From NCBI RefSeq assembly GCF_900184035.1, contig NZ_FXWP01000011.1, positions 213,459 through 277,458 of the forward strand: a stretch of DNA of 64,000 nucleotides. The letters are read 5' to 3'. Positions 46,991-55,913 of this stretch are shown here, piece after piece (the stretch's first letter is position 1; each line of letters starts with the position of its first letter). Below the pieces are notes generated by a model. That model searched no databases. It saw nothing but the letters and a program-made list of their open reading frames with translations, and was not told the DNA's origin. The translations under genes and the position numbers were made by a program. This DNA comes from Kosakonia pseudosacchari. GTDB taxonomy: Bacteria; Pseudomonadota; Gammaproteobacteria; Enterobacterales; Enterobacteriaceae.

Positions 46991-47136
46991 AGAGTTTGGT
47001 GTATTAGGCTATTTTACTCGCCATTTTGAACCTGGGCAGTGCTCACAATCCTCGCGTACTACGTGTACGCTCCGGTTGTTGCGCGCTGTCCGTGTTCAGA
47101 CTGTCTTCGACAATTACGCCTACTAAACCAAACTCT
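46991..47136. repeat. 146-bp near-palindrome between cvpA and purF
   Basis: The outer arms (46991-47009 and 47118-47136) pair at 16 of 19 positions. Further in, 47029-47052 and roughly 47074-47097 show partial pairing (about 16 of 24), and the centre is a perfect hairpin GCGTAC-TACGT-GTACGC (47054-47070). The whole element is symmetric around about 47063 and fills the cvpA-purF gap, which I recall as short in E. coli. Its size and symmetry resemble ERIC-type non-autonomous elements, but the core is not the ERIC core as I remember it. As RNA it would form a long stem-loop inside the cvpA-purF transcript. Confidence 0.7.
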
Positions 47137-47153
47137 TAACGAGGAAAAGACGT

Positions 47154-48671
47154 ATGTGCGGTATTGTCGGTATCGCCGGTTTTATGCCGGTAAACCAGTC
47201 GATTTATGACGCGTTGACGGTGCTTCAGCACCGTGGGCAGGATGCTGCGGGCATCATCACTATTGATGCCAATAACTGTTTCCGTCTGCGTAAAGCGAAC
47301 GGCATGGTGAGTGATGTATTTGAAGCCCGCCATATGCAGCGTATGCAGGGCAATATGGGTATTGGTCACGTACGTTATCCCACGGCGGGCAGCTCCAGCG
47401 CTTCAGAAGCGCAGCCTTTTTACGTTAACTCCCCGTACGGCATTACGCTTGCGCATAACGGCAATCTGACCAACGCGCACGAACTACGTAAAAAGCTGTT
47501 CGAAGAGAAGCGTCGCCACATAAACACCACTTCTGATTCTGAAATCCTGCTCAATATCTTTGCCAGCGAGCTGGATAACTTCCGCCACTATCCGCTGGAA
47601 GCAGACAACATTTTTGCCGCCATTGCCGCCACCAACCGCCAGATCCGCGGTGCGTACGCTTGTGTGGCGATGATCATCGGTCACGGCATGGTTGCGTTCC
47701 GCGACCCGAATGGCATTCGCCCGCTGGTACTGGGTAAGCGTGAGATTGGCGATGGCCGCACCGAATATATGGTCGCCTCTGAAAGCGTGGCGCTTGATAC
47801 GCTGGGCTTCGAATTCCTGCGTGATATCGCGCCGGGCGAAGCGGTGTATATCACTGAAAAAGGCCAGTTGTTCAGCCGTCAGTGCGCGGACAACCCGGTC
47901 AGCAACCCGTGCCTGTTCGAGTACGTTTACTTTGCGCGCCCGGACTCGTTCATCGACAAAATTTCCGTCTACAGCGCGCGTGTCAACATGGGCACCAAGC
48001 TTGGCGAAAAAATTGCTCGCGAGTGGGAAGATCTGGATATCGACGTGGTGATTCCGATTCCGGAAACCTCCTGCGATATCGCACTGGAAATTGCCCGTAT
48101 TCTCGGCAAACCATACCGCCAGGGTTTTGTGAAAAACCGTTATGTTGGCCGCACCTTTATCATGCCGGGCCAACAGTTGCGCCGTAAGTCTGTGCGCCGC
48201 AAACTGAACGCCAACCGCGCCGAGTTCCGCGATAAGAACGTGTTGCTGGTGGATGACTCTATCGTACGTGGCACCACTTCTGAGCAGATTATCGAGATGG
48301 CGCGTGAAGCGGGTGCGAAGAAGGTGTATCTCGCTTCTGCCGCCCCGGAAATTCGTTTCCCGAACGTCTATGGTATTGATATGCCAACGGCAAATGAGCT
48401 GATTGCGCACGGTCGTGAAGTGGACGAAATCCGCCAGATAATTGGTGCTGACGGGCTGATTTTCCAGGATCTTAACGATTTGATCGATGCGGTGCGCGCC
48501 GAGAACCCGGATATTCAGCAGTTTGAATGCTCAGTATTTAACGGTGTCTACGTCACCAAAGACGTCGATCAGCAGTACCTCGATTATCTCGACTCCCTGC
48601 GTAATGATGATGCCAAAGCGGTGCAGCTTCAGAACGAAGTGGAAAGTTTAGAGATGCATAACGAAGGTTGA
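47154..48671 (+). CDS. purF: Amidophosphoribosyltransferase PurF
   Basis: First committed enzyme of purine synthesis: PRPP and glutamine to phosphoribosylamine. It has 505 residues as in E. coli. The N-terminal nucleophile is Cys2 after Met removal (MCGIVGIAG), with the glutaminase domain to about residue 230; the PRPP-binding motif [17 protein letters not shown] lies near 363. GAGGAAAAG precedes the ATG. It follows cvpA, probably in one transcript through the palindrome. Confidence 0.97.
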   Translation: MCGIVGIAGFMPVNQSIYDALTVLQHRGQDAAGIITIDANNCFRLRKANGMVSDVFEARHMQRMQGNMGIGHVRYPTAGSSSASEAQPFYVNSPYGITLAHNGNLTNAHELRKKLFEEKRRHINTTSDSEILLNIFASELDNFRHYPLEADNIFAAIAATNRQIRGAYACVAMIIGHGMVAFRDPNGIRPLVLGKREIGDGRTEYMVASESVALDTLGFEFLRDIAPGEAVYITEKGQLFSRQCADNPVSNPCLFEYVYFARPDSFIDKISVYSARVNMGTKLGEKIAREWEDLDIDVVIPIPETSCDIALEIARILGKPYRQGFVKNRYVGRTFIMPGQQLRRKSVRRKLNANRAEFRDKNVLLVDDSIVRGTTSEQIIEMAREAGAKKVYLASAAPEIRFPNVYGIDMPTANELIAHGREVDEIRQIIGADGLIFQDLNDLIDAVRAENPDIQQFECSVFNGVYVTKDVDQQYLDYLDSLRNDDAKAVQLQNEVESLEMHNEG

Positions 48672-48677
48672 TCCTCC

Positions 48678-48702
48678 TGCGCCCCTCGCTCTGAGGGGCG
48701 CA
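48678..48702 (+). terminator. GC-rich hairpin purF/ubiX
   Basis: TGCGCCCCTC-GCTCT-GAGGGGCGCA is a perfect 10-bp stem without a T-run; likely a partial or processing structure rather than a full terminator. Confidence 0.5.
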
Positions 48703-48763
48703 ATCTGTTGCAACGCCCTCTATAATCAGGCAAAGTTCGTGCGTGTAAAAAGGGGCAACAATC

Positions 48764-49345
48764 ATGAAACGACTCATTGTGGGGATCTCTGGCGCCAGCG
48801 GTGCTATCTACGGCGTGCGCCTGCTACAGGTGCTGCGTGACGTGGCGGAAGTAGAAACCCATCTGGTCATGAGTCAGGCCGCCCGCCAGACCCTCTCTCT
48901 GGAAACCGACTACTCACTGCGCGATGTGCAGTCGCTGGCGAACGTGGTGCACGACGCACGCGATATCGCTGCCAGCATCTCTTCCGGTTCGTTTAAAACC
49001 ACAGGCATGGTGATTTTGCCGTGCTCGATTAAAACCCTTTCCGGCATTGTGCACAGTTATACCGACAGTCTGCTGACGCGTGCGGCGGACGTGGTGCTCA
49101 AAGAGCGCAGACCGTTGGTGTTGTGCGTGCGTGAAACGCCGTTGCATCTTGGGCACCTGCGTTTGATGACGCAAGCGGCGGAACTAGGCGCGGTAATTAT
49201 GCCGCCGGTTCCGGCGTTTTATCATCGCCCGCAAAGTTTGCAGGAGGTGGTTGATCAGACCGTCAACCGCGTGCTGGATCAGTTCGATATTGAATTACCG
49301 CACGACCTTTTTACCCGCTGGCAAGGGAGCGATGTCGCAAAATAG
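48764..49345 (+). CDS. ubiX: Flavin prenyltransferase UbiX
   Basis: Attaches a dimethylallyl group to FMN to make the prenylated cofactor used by the decarboxylase UbiD in ubiquinone synthesis. The 193 residues show the flavoprotein motif GISGASGAIYGVRLLQ at the N-terminus, LPCSIKTLSGIVHSY near 88 and RETPLHLGHLRLMTQAA near 123. It is four residues longer than E. coli at the C-terminus. Confidence 0.95.
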   Translation: MKRLIVGISGASGAIYGVRLLQVLRDVAEVETHLVMSQAARQTLSLETDYSLRDVQSLANVVHDARDIAASISSGSFKTTGMVILPCSIKTLSGIVHSYTDSLLTRAADVVLKERRPLVLCVRETPLHLGHLRLMTQAAELGAVIMPPVPAFYHRPQSLQEVVDQTVNRVLDQFDIELPHDLFTRWQGSDVAK

Positions 49346-49362
49346 TGCGCGGCTTACCGTCA

Positions 49363-49379
49363 TGCGCTTTTTTGGGGCA
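49363..49379. promoter_or_regulatory. Possible NtrC site upstream of argT
   Basis: TGCGCT-N5-GGGGCA matches TGCACC-N5-GGTGCA at 9 of 12 positions, about 190 bp before the predicted sigma-54 start of argT. The remaining argT leader includes a GGTGTT/AACACC hairpin at 49511-49526. Confidence 0.35.
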
Positions 49380-49534
49380 ATTCTGCAAGCGCGATCATAT
49401 CCTCAACATTTAATCCTCTTTTCGCTGCGTTAGCACTGCGGTTCGTTCAGCAGAGCTGCTATCTTTCATCATTAAGCAAGTTTGCAACGTTTTATTAACA
49501 TATTTAACGCGGTGTTTTTTAACACCCGGGAAAG

Positions 49535-49550
49535 TGGCATAAGACGTGCA
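49535..49550 (+). promoter_or_regulatory. Sigma-54 promoter of argT
   Basis: TGGCAT-N7-TGCA has GG (49536-49537) and GC (49548-49549) at the exact 10-bp spacing of -24/-12 promoters. argT is nitrogen-regulated in Salmonella, which supports the call. Confidence 0.7.
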
Positions 49551-49617
49551 AGGTAACTGTCAGCAACACACAACACAACGTAATACAAAATAAAAACAGA
49601 ACACTTGAGGGTAATGT

Positions 49618-50400
49618 ATGAAGAAGACGGTTCTCGCTCTGTCTTTACTGCTGGGCCTGTCGGCGACGGCCAGCGTTTATGCAGCGCTTCCCCAGACGGT
49701 ACGCATCGGTACGGATGCGACCTACGCGCCGTTCTCATCGAAAGATGCGAAAGGGAATTTCGTGGGTTTTGATATCGATCTTGGCAATGAAATGTGCAAG
49801 CGCATACATGTGAAATGCACCTGGGTAGGCAGCGATTTTGACGCGCTGATCCCATCCCTGAAAGCGAAGAAAATCGATGCCATCATCTCTTCTCTGTCGA
49901 TTACCGAAAAACGTCAGCAGGAGATCGCCTTCTCTGACAAGCTCTACGCCGCAGATTCCCGCCTGATTGCCGCCAAAGGCTCGCCGATTCAACCGACGCT
50001 GGAGTCACTGAAAGGCAAGCATGTTGGCGTCCTGCAAGGCTCGACGCAGGAAGGTTACGCCAACGACAACTGGCGCAGCAAAGGCATCGATGTTGTGGCT
50101 TATCAGAACCAGGATCTGATTTATTCTGACCTCGCCGCAGGTCGTCTGGACGCCGCGTTCCAGGATGAAGTCGCCGCCAGCGAAGGCTTCCTGAAACAGC
50201 CCGCCGGGAAAGATTTTGCGTTTGCTGGCCCGTCAGTAAAAGACAAAAAATACTTCGGTGATGGCACCGGTATCGGCTTGCGCAAAGATGATACCGAGCT
50301 GAAAGCCGCCTTCGACAAAGCGTTTGCCGAACTGCGCAAAGACGGCACCTACGACAAACTCGCCAAGAAATACTTCGACTTTAACGTCTACGGCGATTAA
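49618..50400 (+). CDS. argT: Lysine/arginine/ornithine-binding protein ArgT
   Basis: Periplasmic solute-binding protein that delivers basic amino acids to the HisQMP permease. It has 260 residues with a signal peptide ending VYAA (cut near residue 22). The mature protein shows the family stretches [32 protein letters not shown] and [15 protein letters not shown]. It is a paralogue of the downstream hisJ. GAGGG lies upstream of the ATG. It can be expressed from its own sigma-54 promoter. Confidence 0.95.
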   Translation: MKKTVLALSLLLGLSATASVYAALPQTVRIGTDATYAPFSSKDAKGNFVGFDIDLGNEMCKRIHVKCTWVGSDFDALIPSLKAKKIDAIISSLSITEKRQQEIAFSDKLYAADSRLIAAKGSPIQPTLESLKGKHVGVLQGSTQEGYANDNWRSKGIDVVAYQNQDLIYSDLAAGRLDAAFQDEVAASEGFLKQPAGKDFAFAGPSVKDKKYFGDGTGIGLRKDDTELKAAFDKAFAELRKDGTYDKLAKKYFDFNVYGD

Positions 50401-50436
50401 GACTGGCTGACACGCTGGGCGGGTCAAAAGGGAAAC

Positions 50437-50468
50437 CTGCGCCATGCCGGGATATCGGCATGGTGCAG
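50437..50468 (+). terminator. Intercistronic stem-loop argT/hisJ
   Basis: TGCGCCATGCCG pairs with CGGCATGGTGCA around loop GGATAT, extended by one C-G pair, with one G-T pair. There is no T-run. It may stabilise the argT 3' end or reduce read-through into hisJ. Confidence 0.55.
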
Positions 50469-50480
50469 AGATACGGTGGA

Positions 50481-50519
50481 TGCTCCGGAATGGTGCATTT
50501 AATGCTCCGTGGTGGTGCG
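50481..50519. promoter_or_regulatory. Two tandem NtrC sites upstream of hisJ
   Basis: TGCTCC-N5-GGTGCA (50481-50497) and TGCTCC-N5-GGTGCG (50503-50519) match the NtrC consensus TGCACC-N5-GGTGCA at 11 and 10 of 12 positions. Their centres are 22 bp apart, two helical turns, and lie about 114 and 136 bp before the predicted sigma-54 start. Confidence 0.75.
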
Positions 50520-50598
50520 TAAGTGCATAGTTAAGCATCCAGAATGCAAATTAAAGCCATTGTACAGCCATAATTTTTTGCCTTAACGGGGCATAAAG

Positions 50599-50614
50599 TG
50601 GCACGATAGCGGCA
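50599..50614 (+). promoter_or_regulatory. Sigma-54 promoter of hisJQMP
   Basis: TGGCACG (7 of 7 to the -24 element) is followed by GCA with GG and GC 10 bp apart (50600-50613). The usual TT before GC is CG here. Confidence 0.7.
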
Positions 50615-50665
50615 CCGTATTGTGATGAGAATTCCCTTAGGGAAGACAGTCTGTTGAGGATAATG

Positions 50666-51448
50666 ATGAAAAAACTGGTGTTATCTCTTTCTCTGGTGCT
50701 CGCTTTCTCCAGCGTTTCCAACGTGTTTGCCGCCATTCCACAAAAATTACGTATCGGTACCGATCCCACCTATGCGCCTTTCGAATCGAAGAATGCGCAG
50801 GGGGAATTAGTGGGTTTTGATATCGATCTGGCAAAAGAGCTCTGTAAACGCATTAATACGCAATGTGTGTTTATCGAAAACCCACTCGACGCGCTGATCC
50901 CGTCGCTGAAAGCGAAAAAAATCGACGCCATTATGTCGTCGCTCTCTATAACGGAAAAACGTCAGCAGGAAATTGATTTTACCGACAAGCTCTACGCGGC
51001 GGATTCCCGCCTGGTGGTGGCGAAAGATTCTGATGTTCAGCCGGAGCTGGACAAACTGAAAGGCAAACGCATTGGCGTGCTGCAAGGCACCACGCAGGAA
51101 ACCTACGGCAACGTCCATTGGGCGCCGAAAGGCGTAGAAATTGTCTCCTATCAGGGGCAGGACAATATTTACTCCGACCTGACTGCGGGCCGTATCGACG
51201 CGGCGTTTCAGGATGAAGTGGCTGCCAGCGAAGGTTTCCTGAAAACCCCGCAAGGCAAAGCCTATAAATTTGGTGGTCCTTCCATCAAAGACGAAAAACT
51301 GTTTGGCGTCGGTACCGGTATGGGCGTGCGTAAAGGTGATACCGAACTGCGCGACGCGCTGAATAAAGCCTTTGCAGAGATGCGTGCTGACGGGACTTAC
51401 GAAAAGCTGGCGAAGAAATACTTTGATTTTGATGTTTACGGTGGTTAA
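50666..51448 (+). CDS. hisJ: Histidine-binding protein HisJ
   Basis: Periplasmic histidine-binding component of the HisJQMP ABC importer. The ATG at 50666 ([10 protein letters not shown]) gives 260 residues, the E. coli length, with GAGGA five bases upstream; ATGs at 50663 and 50654 are less likely. A signal peptide covers residues 1-22 (ending NVFAA). Family stretches [20 protein letters not shown] and [12 protein letters not shown] match HisJ. The protein is close to ArgT, reflecting an old tandem duplication. Confidence 0.95.
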   Translation: MKKLVLSLSLVLAFSSVSNVFAAIPQKLRIGTDPTYAPFESKNAQGELVGFDIDLAKELCKRINTQCVFIENPLDALIPSLKAKKIDAIMSSLSITEKRQQEIDFTDKLYAADSRLVVAKDSDVQPELDKLKGKRIGVLQGTTQETYGNVHWAPKGVEIVSYQGQDNIYSDLTAGRIDAAFQDEVAASEGFLKTPQGKAYKFGGPSIKDEKLFGVGTGMGVRKGDTELRDALNKAFAEMRADGTYEKLAKKYFDFDVYGG

Positions 51449-51471
51449 TACCACGCGTGATTAACGTGCGG

Positions 51472-51492
51472 CCCCTCCCGCTGTGGGAGGGG
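51472..51492 (+). terminator. Intercistronic stem-loop hisJ/hisQ
   Basis: CCCCTCCC-GCTGT-GGGAGGGG is a perfect 8-bp GC-rich hairpin in the hisJ-hisQ gap. By position it probably keeps expression of the binding protein above that of the membrane subunits. Confidence 0.6.
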
Positions 51493-51531
51493 AAGAGACA
51501 CGGCAACACCACACACGACAGGACTGGCTGC

Positions 51532-52218
51532 ATGCTGTACGGGTTTTCTCAAGTCATTTTACAAGGCGCGCTGGTCACGCTGGAGCTGGCTCTCAGCTCC
51601 GTGGTGCTGGCAGTGCTGATTGGCCTTGCGGGCGCGGGCGCGAAGCTCTCGAAAAACCGGCTTCTCGCACTGATCTTTGAAGGCTATACCACGCTTATTC
51701 GCGGTGTGCCGGATCTGGTGCTGATGCTGCTTATTTTTTACGGCCTGCAAATTGCGCTCAATGGCATTACCGATGCGTTGGGCATGGAGCAGCTGGATAT
51801 TGATCCGATGGTGGCGGGTATCATCACGCTCGGCTTTATCTACGGCGCCTATTTTACGGAAACCTTCCGCGGTGCTTATATGGCGGTGCCGAAGGGGCAC
51901 ATTGAAGCCGCAACCGCCTTCGGTTTTACCGGTCGCCAGACTTTCCTCCGCATTCTGTTCCCGGCGATGATGCGTTATGCGCTGCCGGGCATTGGCAATA
52001 ACTGGCAGGTGATCCTCAAAGCCACTGCGCTGGTGTCGCTGCTGGGGCTGGAAGATGTGGTCAAAGCCACGCAGCTCGCCGGGAAAAGCACCTGGGAGCC
52101 GTTCTATTTCGCGATTGTCTGCGGCGTTATTTATCTCATTTTTACAACGGCTTCCAATGGCGTACTGCTTCTGCTCGAACGTCGCTACTCGGTGGGTGTG
52201 AAGAGGGCTGACCTGTGA
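51532..52218 (+). CDS. hisQ: Histidine/LAO ABC permease HisQ
   Basis: Inner-membrane subunit of the histidine and lysine/arginine/ornithine importer. The ATG at 51532 (MLYGFSQVILQGALVT) gives 228 residues; the open frame continues 75 bases upstream through the stem-loop and is not supported. About five hydrophobic segments, with the EAA loop that docks on HisP in GHIEAATAFGFTGRQTFLRI near residue 125. It overlaps hisM by four bases. Confidence 0.95.
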   Translation: MLYGFSQVILQGALVTLELALSSVVLAVLIGLAGAGAKLSKNRLLALIFEGYTTLIRGVPDLVLMLLIFYGLQIALNGITDALGMEQLDIDPMVAGIITLGFIYGAYFTETFRGAYMAVPKGHIEAATAFGFTGRQTFLRILFPAMMRYALPGIGNNWQVILKATALVSLLGLEDVVKATQLAGKSTWEPFYFAIVCGVIYLIFTTASNGVLLLLERRYSVGVKRADL

Positions 52219-52931
52219 TCGAGATTATTCAGGAGTACTGGAAATCCCTGCTGTGGAGCGATGGTTATCGCCTGACCGGCGTGGCGATCACGCTGTGGTT
52301 GCTGATCTCCTCGGTGGTAATGGGCGGCGTGATGGCGATTTTTCTGGCTATCGGACGTGTTTCCAGCAATAAATTTATCTGCTTTCCGATTTGGTTATTC
52401 ACCTATGTGTTTCGCGGCACGCCGCTGTATGTGCAGTTGCTGGTGTTCTACTCCGGTATGTACACGCTGGAAGTGGTGAAAGGCACCGAGTTGCTGAACG
52501 CCTTTTTCCGCAGTGGCCTTAACTGTACGGTGCTGGCGCTCACGCTCAACACCTGCGCCTATACAACAGAGATTTTCGCCGGGGCGATCCGCTCTGTGCC
52601 GCACGGTGAAATTGAAGCGGCGCGCGCCTATGGTTTCTCCTCATTCAAAATGTATCGCAGCATTATCCTGCCCTCGGCGTTGCGCATCGCGCTGCCCGCT
52701 TATAGCAACGAGGTGATTTTGATGCTGCACTCCACGGCGCTGGCGTTCACTGCCACCGTGCCGGATTTGTTGAAAATTGCTCGCGATATTAACTCTGCGA
52801 CCTACCAGCCGTTTACCGCGTTTGGTCTTGCCGCAGTGCTGTATCTGATTATCTCTTATGTGCTGATAAGCCTCTTTCGCAAAGCGGAAAAGCGCTGGCT
52901 GCAGCATATGAAACCTTCTTCGACGCACTGA
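52215..52931 (+). CDS. hisM: Histidine/LAO ABC permease HisM
   Basis: Second membrane subunit, forming a heterodimer with HisQ. The start is GTG at 52215, overlapping the hisQ stop, giving 238 residues as in E. coli. It has five or six hydrophobic segments and an EAA loop [20 protein letters not shown] near residue 135. It lies seven bases before hisP. Confidence 0.95.
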   Translation: MIEIIQEYWKSLLWSDGYRLTGVAITLWLLISSVVMGGVMAIFLAIGRVSSNKFICFPIWLFTYVFRGTPLYVQLLVFYSGMYTLEVVKGTELLNAFFRSGLNCTVLALTLNTCAYTTEIFAGAIRSVPHGEIEAARAYGFSSFKMYRSIILPSALRIALPAYSNEVILMLHSTALAFTATVPDLLKIARDINSATYQPFTAFGLAAVLYLIISYVLISLFRKAEKRWLQHMKPSSTH

Positions 52932-52938
52932 GAACACG

Positions 52939-53712
52939 ATGTCTGAGAATAAATTAAACGTTATCGATCTACACAAGCGCTACGGCGAGCATGAAGTGCT
53001 GAAAGGGGTGTCGCTGCAGGCGAACGCAGGTGATGTGATTAGCATCATCGGCTCCTCCGGCTCCGGTAAAAGTACGTTTCTGCGCTGCATTAACTTTCTC
53101 GAAAAACCGAGTGAAGGCTCGATTGTGGTTAACGGGCAGAATATCAATCTGGTGCGCGACAAAGACGGCCAGTTAAAAGTGGCCGACAAAAACCAGCTGC
53201 GTCTGCTGCGTACCCGCCTGACGATGGTGTTCCAGCATTTCAATTTGTGGAGCCATATGACGGTATTAGAAAACGTCATGGAGGCGCCCATTCAGGTGCT
53301 CGGCTTGAGCAAGCAGGAGGCCCGCGAGCGAGCGGTGAAATACCTGGCGAAGGTCGGCATTGATACGATGCAGCAGCAGAAATACCCGGTACATTTATCC
53401 GGTGGCCAACAGCAGCGTGTTTCTATCGCGCGTGCGCTGGCGATGGAGCCGGAAGTGTTGCTGTTTGATGAGCCCACTTCGGCGCTGGATCCGGAACTGG
53501 TGGGCGAAGTGCTGCGCATCATGCAACAGCTGGCGGAAGAGGGAAAAACGATGGTGGTGGTGACTCACGAAATGGGGTTTGCCCGCCATGTTTCCACCCA
53601 CGTGATCTTCCTGCATCAGGGCAAGATTGAAGAGGAAGGCACACCGGATGAAGTATTCGGCAATCCGAAAAGCCCGCGTTTGCAGCAGTTCCTTAAAGGT
53701 TCGCTGAAATAA
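52939..53712 (+). CDS. hisP: Histidine/LAO ABC ATPase HisP
   Basis: ATPase that powers HisQM. It has 257 residues as in E. coli: Walker [10 protein letters not shown] (about 38-46), Q-loop VFQHFNLW (about 100), signature LSGGQQQR (about 154), Walker [11 protein letters not shown] (about 174) and the H-loop His in VVVTHEMGF (about 211). Last gene of hisJQMP; six bases separate its stop from the convergent gene on the minus strand, with no obvious terminator. Confidence 0.97.
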   Translation: MSENKLNVIDLHKRYGEHEVLKGVSLQANAGDVISIIGSSGSGKSTFLRCINFLEKPSEGSIVVNGQNINLVRDKDGQLKVADKNQLRLLRTRLTMVFQHFNLWSHMTVLENVMEAPIQVLGLSKQEARERAVKYLAKVGIDTMQQQKYPVHLSGGQQQRVSIARALAMEPEVLLFDEPTSALDPELVGEVLRIMQQLAEEGKTMVVVTHEMGFARHVSTHVIFLHQGKIEEEGTPDEVFGNPKSPRLQQFLKGSLK

Positions 53713-53718
53713 AACATC

Positions 53719-54285
53719 TTAGCGGGAAGGTGGCGAGACAGGCCACCATCCCTGCGGGATGCCGTTCGCGGAGAGAAAACGATAGTGAGTAAACACGGCA
53801 CCTCTGGCGCTGACGCGTTTTTCCAGTTGCACCGTCTGTGCGCCTGGCGGAACGATGACGTCGCGCGTGCACAGCTCAATCGGGCGTTGAAGCCACTCGT
53901 CATAGAAACGTAACCCTGCTTCACAGTGCTTACTCTTACTGACCGGCGGGCCAGGATGACCAATCGAGAAAGCCACTTCACTGCGCACCATCTGGTTTGC
54001 GCTATAGCGCACCCAGGCTTCCGGCACATTCCACAACGTCATTGCTGTGAACAAAACGAGGCCCAAAAATGTCAGCAGCCGGGTTTTGTTGCGGGTGACT
54101 TTTTTCCGGCTGTGCCAGGTTGTTAATAAACTCACCAGTACGGCAATCGCCAGCATCACCAGCGTGTCAGGCGCGCCCGCTTGCAGGTAGACCTTATGGC
54201 TGAGTCTGCTGGCAAAAAGTATCCAGATAATCCAGGCGGCGAACAGCACCACATAAAGCCAAAAGCGCATTTTGCCGGATTTCAT
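53719..54285 (-). CDS. Unrecognised membrane protein, 188 aa
   Basis: I do not recognise this protein. It has a short basic N-terminus, three hydrophobic segments (about 7-27, 41-57 and 70-88) with a strongly basic loop between the second and third (HSRKKVTRNKTR), and a soluble C-terminal part of about 100 residues. By the positive-inside rule that part faces the periplasm. It holds only two cysteines, Cys121 and Cys139, which could form a disulfide, and a Trp/Pro-rich end (QGWWPVSPP). E. coli has yfcI (rpnB) in this position instead. It is possibly co-transcribed with nothing; the GNAT gene lies 51 bases upstream on the same strand. The ATG at 54285 is used; Met6 is an alternative. Confidence 0.75.
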   Translation of the reverse strand: MKSGKMRFWLYVVLFAAWIIWILFASRLSHKVYLQAGAPDTLVMLAIAVLVSLLTTWHSRKKVTRNKTRLLTFLGLVLFTAMTLWNVPEAWVRYSANQMVRSEVAFSIGHPGPPVSKSKHCEAGLRFYDEWLQRPIELCTRDVIVPPGAQTVQLEKRVSARGAVFTHYRFLSANGIPQGWWPVSPPSR

Positions 54286-54336
54286 CCCTTCACTATTCCT
54301 CTCTTTTAACGTGCCTGTCAGCGCTGCGTGTAAGCC

Positions 54337-54828
54337 TTATTTTTCCCGCCGGTAAACCCAGTCGTCATAATACTCGCCATGGAGCAGATAAACTTTTTCC
54401 AGCACCTGTACGCGGGTAAAGCCGCTCTTTTCCAGCACCCGTACTGAACCCTGATTGTCCGCCAGCACCCACGCATTAAGCGCATTTACGTTGCCCTGCG
54501 AAAAGACATAATCACAGAGCGTTTGCAGTGCTTCGGAGGCGATGCCACGTCCCTGGGCTGCAGGCGCAACCGAATAACCAACATCGGCTTCATGCGGGTT
54601 ATGCTGGCTGATACGCAGGCCGATATCGCCAACCGCGCTGTGTTGATCGCGAATGATAAAGGCGTTGCTGTCCCGCAGGCGATCGTCAAACAGGGTTCGG
54701 ATTTGCGCCCGGGAGGCGATTTCGGCCATATAGCGCATCACGCTGTCGTTTGAACGCAGATGCAGAAAAAACGGCCAGTCAGATTCCTGAAATGAAGAGA
54801 GCGTAAAGCGGGGCGTGTACAACGTCAT
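54337..54828 (-). CDS. GNAT-family N-acetyltransferase (RimJ/RimL-like)
   Basis: Acetyl-CoA-dependent N-acetyltransferase of unknown substrate. The 163 residues follow the RimL-like layout: N-terminal TPRFTLSSFQESDWPFFLHL, the middle strand SAVGDIGLRISQHNPHEADVGYSV and the acetyl-CoA motif A AAQGRGIASEALQTLCDYVF near residue 90, then NQGSVRVLEKSGFTRVQVLE. This last pattern is typical of acetylation of amino groups on ribosomal proteins or small molecules. It is not in this place in E. coli K-12. Same strand as the 188-residue membrane protein and yfcH. Confidence 0.85.
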   Translation of the reverse strand: MTLYTPRFTLSSFQESDWPFFLHLRSNDSVMRYMAEIASRAQIRTLFDDRLRDSNAFIIRDQHSAVGDIGLRISQHNPHEADVGYSVAPAAQGRGIASEALQTLCDYVFSQGNVNALNAWVLADNQGSVRVLEKSGFTRVQVLEKVYLLHGEYYDDWVYRREK

Positions 54829-54896
54829 GAAATCGCCTTTGCGGTGGTAAGGCGCTTTAGCTTACCACCGCCAACGACATACGGATGCCACGAAAA

Positions 54897-55793
54897 TTAG
54901 GAGGGAACCACATCCCCTAGCGCCTCTTCCAGATCGTACCAGCGGAAGGCAAAACCGGCGGCTTCGAGACGTTTTGGCAGCGCGCGTTGACCACCCAGCA
55001 CCAGCACAGAGGATTCGCCCATCATCAGGCGCACCGCAAATGCCGGAGCACGCATAATGGCCGGACGGTGCAGCACATGCCCGAGCGTGTGGGAGAACTG
55101 CTCATTACGGACCGGATAGGGGGAAACCATATTGAACGGCCCGCGCAGGTCGTTATCCAGCAGCCAGAGAATGCCGTTGACCATATCATCAATATGGATC
55201 CACGCCAGATATTGGCGACCATCGCCAATCGGGCCGCCGAGGCCAAGACGAAACAGCGGCAGCAGCTTAGCGAGAATGCCACCTTTCGGTGCGAGCACCA
55301 CACCGGTGCGCAGCAGGCAAACCCGGGTGCGATCGCTTTGCGCTTCACAGGCGATTTGCTCCCAGCGGGCGCACAGCTTATGGGTAAATTCGTTGTGTGG
55401 CGGCTCTTCTTCTGTAACGACTACTTCACCGAGATCGCCATAGTAACCAGCGGCTGAACCAGAAATCAGCACCTGCGGCGGTGTGTCACTGGCGTTGATC
55501 AGATCGACAATCCGCTGGGTTATCTGCCAGCGGCTATTGCACAGGCGCTGTTTTTGTTCCTCGCTCCAGCGCTTATCGGCAATGGGCTCACCGGCCAGAT
55601 TGATTACCGCATCAACATCATTCAGGTTATTCAGCTCATTTAGCCCTTTTAACAGGCTGACGCGCGCGTCAAGCAACTGTTGTGCTTTGGCGGGGTTGCG
55701 CGTTACCACAGTCACACTGTGTTTTAGCTCCAGCAGGCGGGGGATCAGATGACGACCAATCAAACCAGTTCCGCCGGTAATCAGTATCTTCAT
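54897..55793 (-). CDS. yfcH: NAD-dependent epimerase-like protein YfcH
   Basis: Extended short-chain dehydrogenase/reductase of the SDR39U1 group; enzymatic role unknown. The ATG at 55793 ([16 protein letters not shown]) has GGAGGGA upstream and gives 298 residues; a longer frame to 55868 has no ribosome site. The nucleotide-binding GGTGLIG is at residues 7-13, INLAGEPI near 64 and the catalytic-type Tyr in [13 protein letters not shown] near 113. A DUF1731-type C-terminus ends the protein. In E. coli, folX follows; here it is absent. Confidence 0.94.
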   Translation of the reverse strand: MKILITGGTGLIGRHLIPRLLELKHSVTVVTRNPAKAQQLLDARVSLLKGLNELNNLNDVDAVINLAGEPIADKRWSEEQKQRLCNSRWQITQRIVDLINASDTPPQVLISGSAAGYYGDLGEVVVTEEEPPHNEFTHKLCARWEQIACEAQSDRTRVCLLRTGVVLAPKGGILAKLLPLFRLGLGGPIGDGRQYLAWIHIDDMVNGILWLLDNDLRGPFNMVSPYPVRNEQFSHTLGHVLHRPAIMRAPAFAVRLMMGESSVLVLGGQRALPKRLEAAGFAFRWYDLEEALGDVVPS

Positions 55794-55913
55794 GCTTCCC
55801 TCCAGGATGTGTATGCCTTTCCTCAGCATATGTGACTCAGCAAAACCCGCATGCGATGGCGGGCACATTTTGCATCAAATTTTTCAGCAATGTGAAGAGG
55901 TTATCCGCGACAC

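Noticed and set aside
47484..48410. 308-codon minus-strand frame opposite purF
   Set aside because: Shadow of purF; composition biased and no signal or motif.
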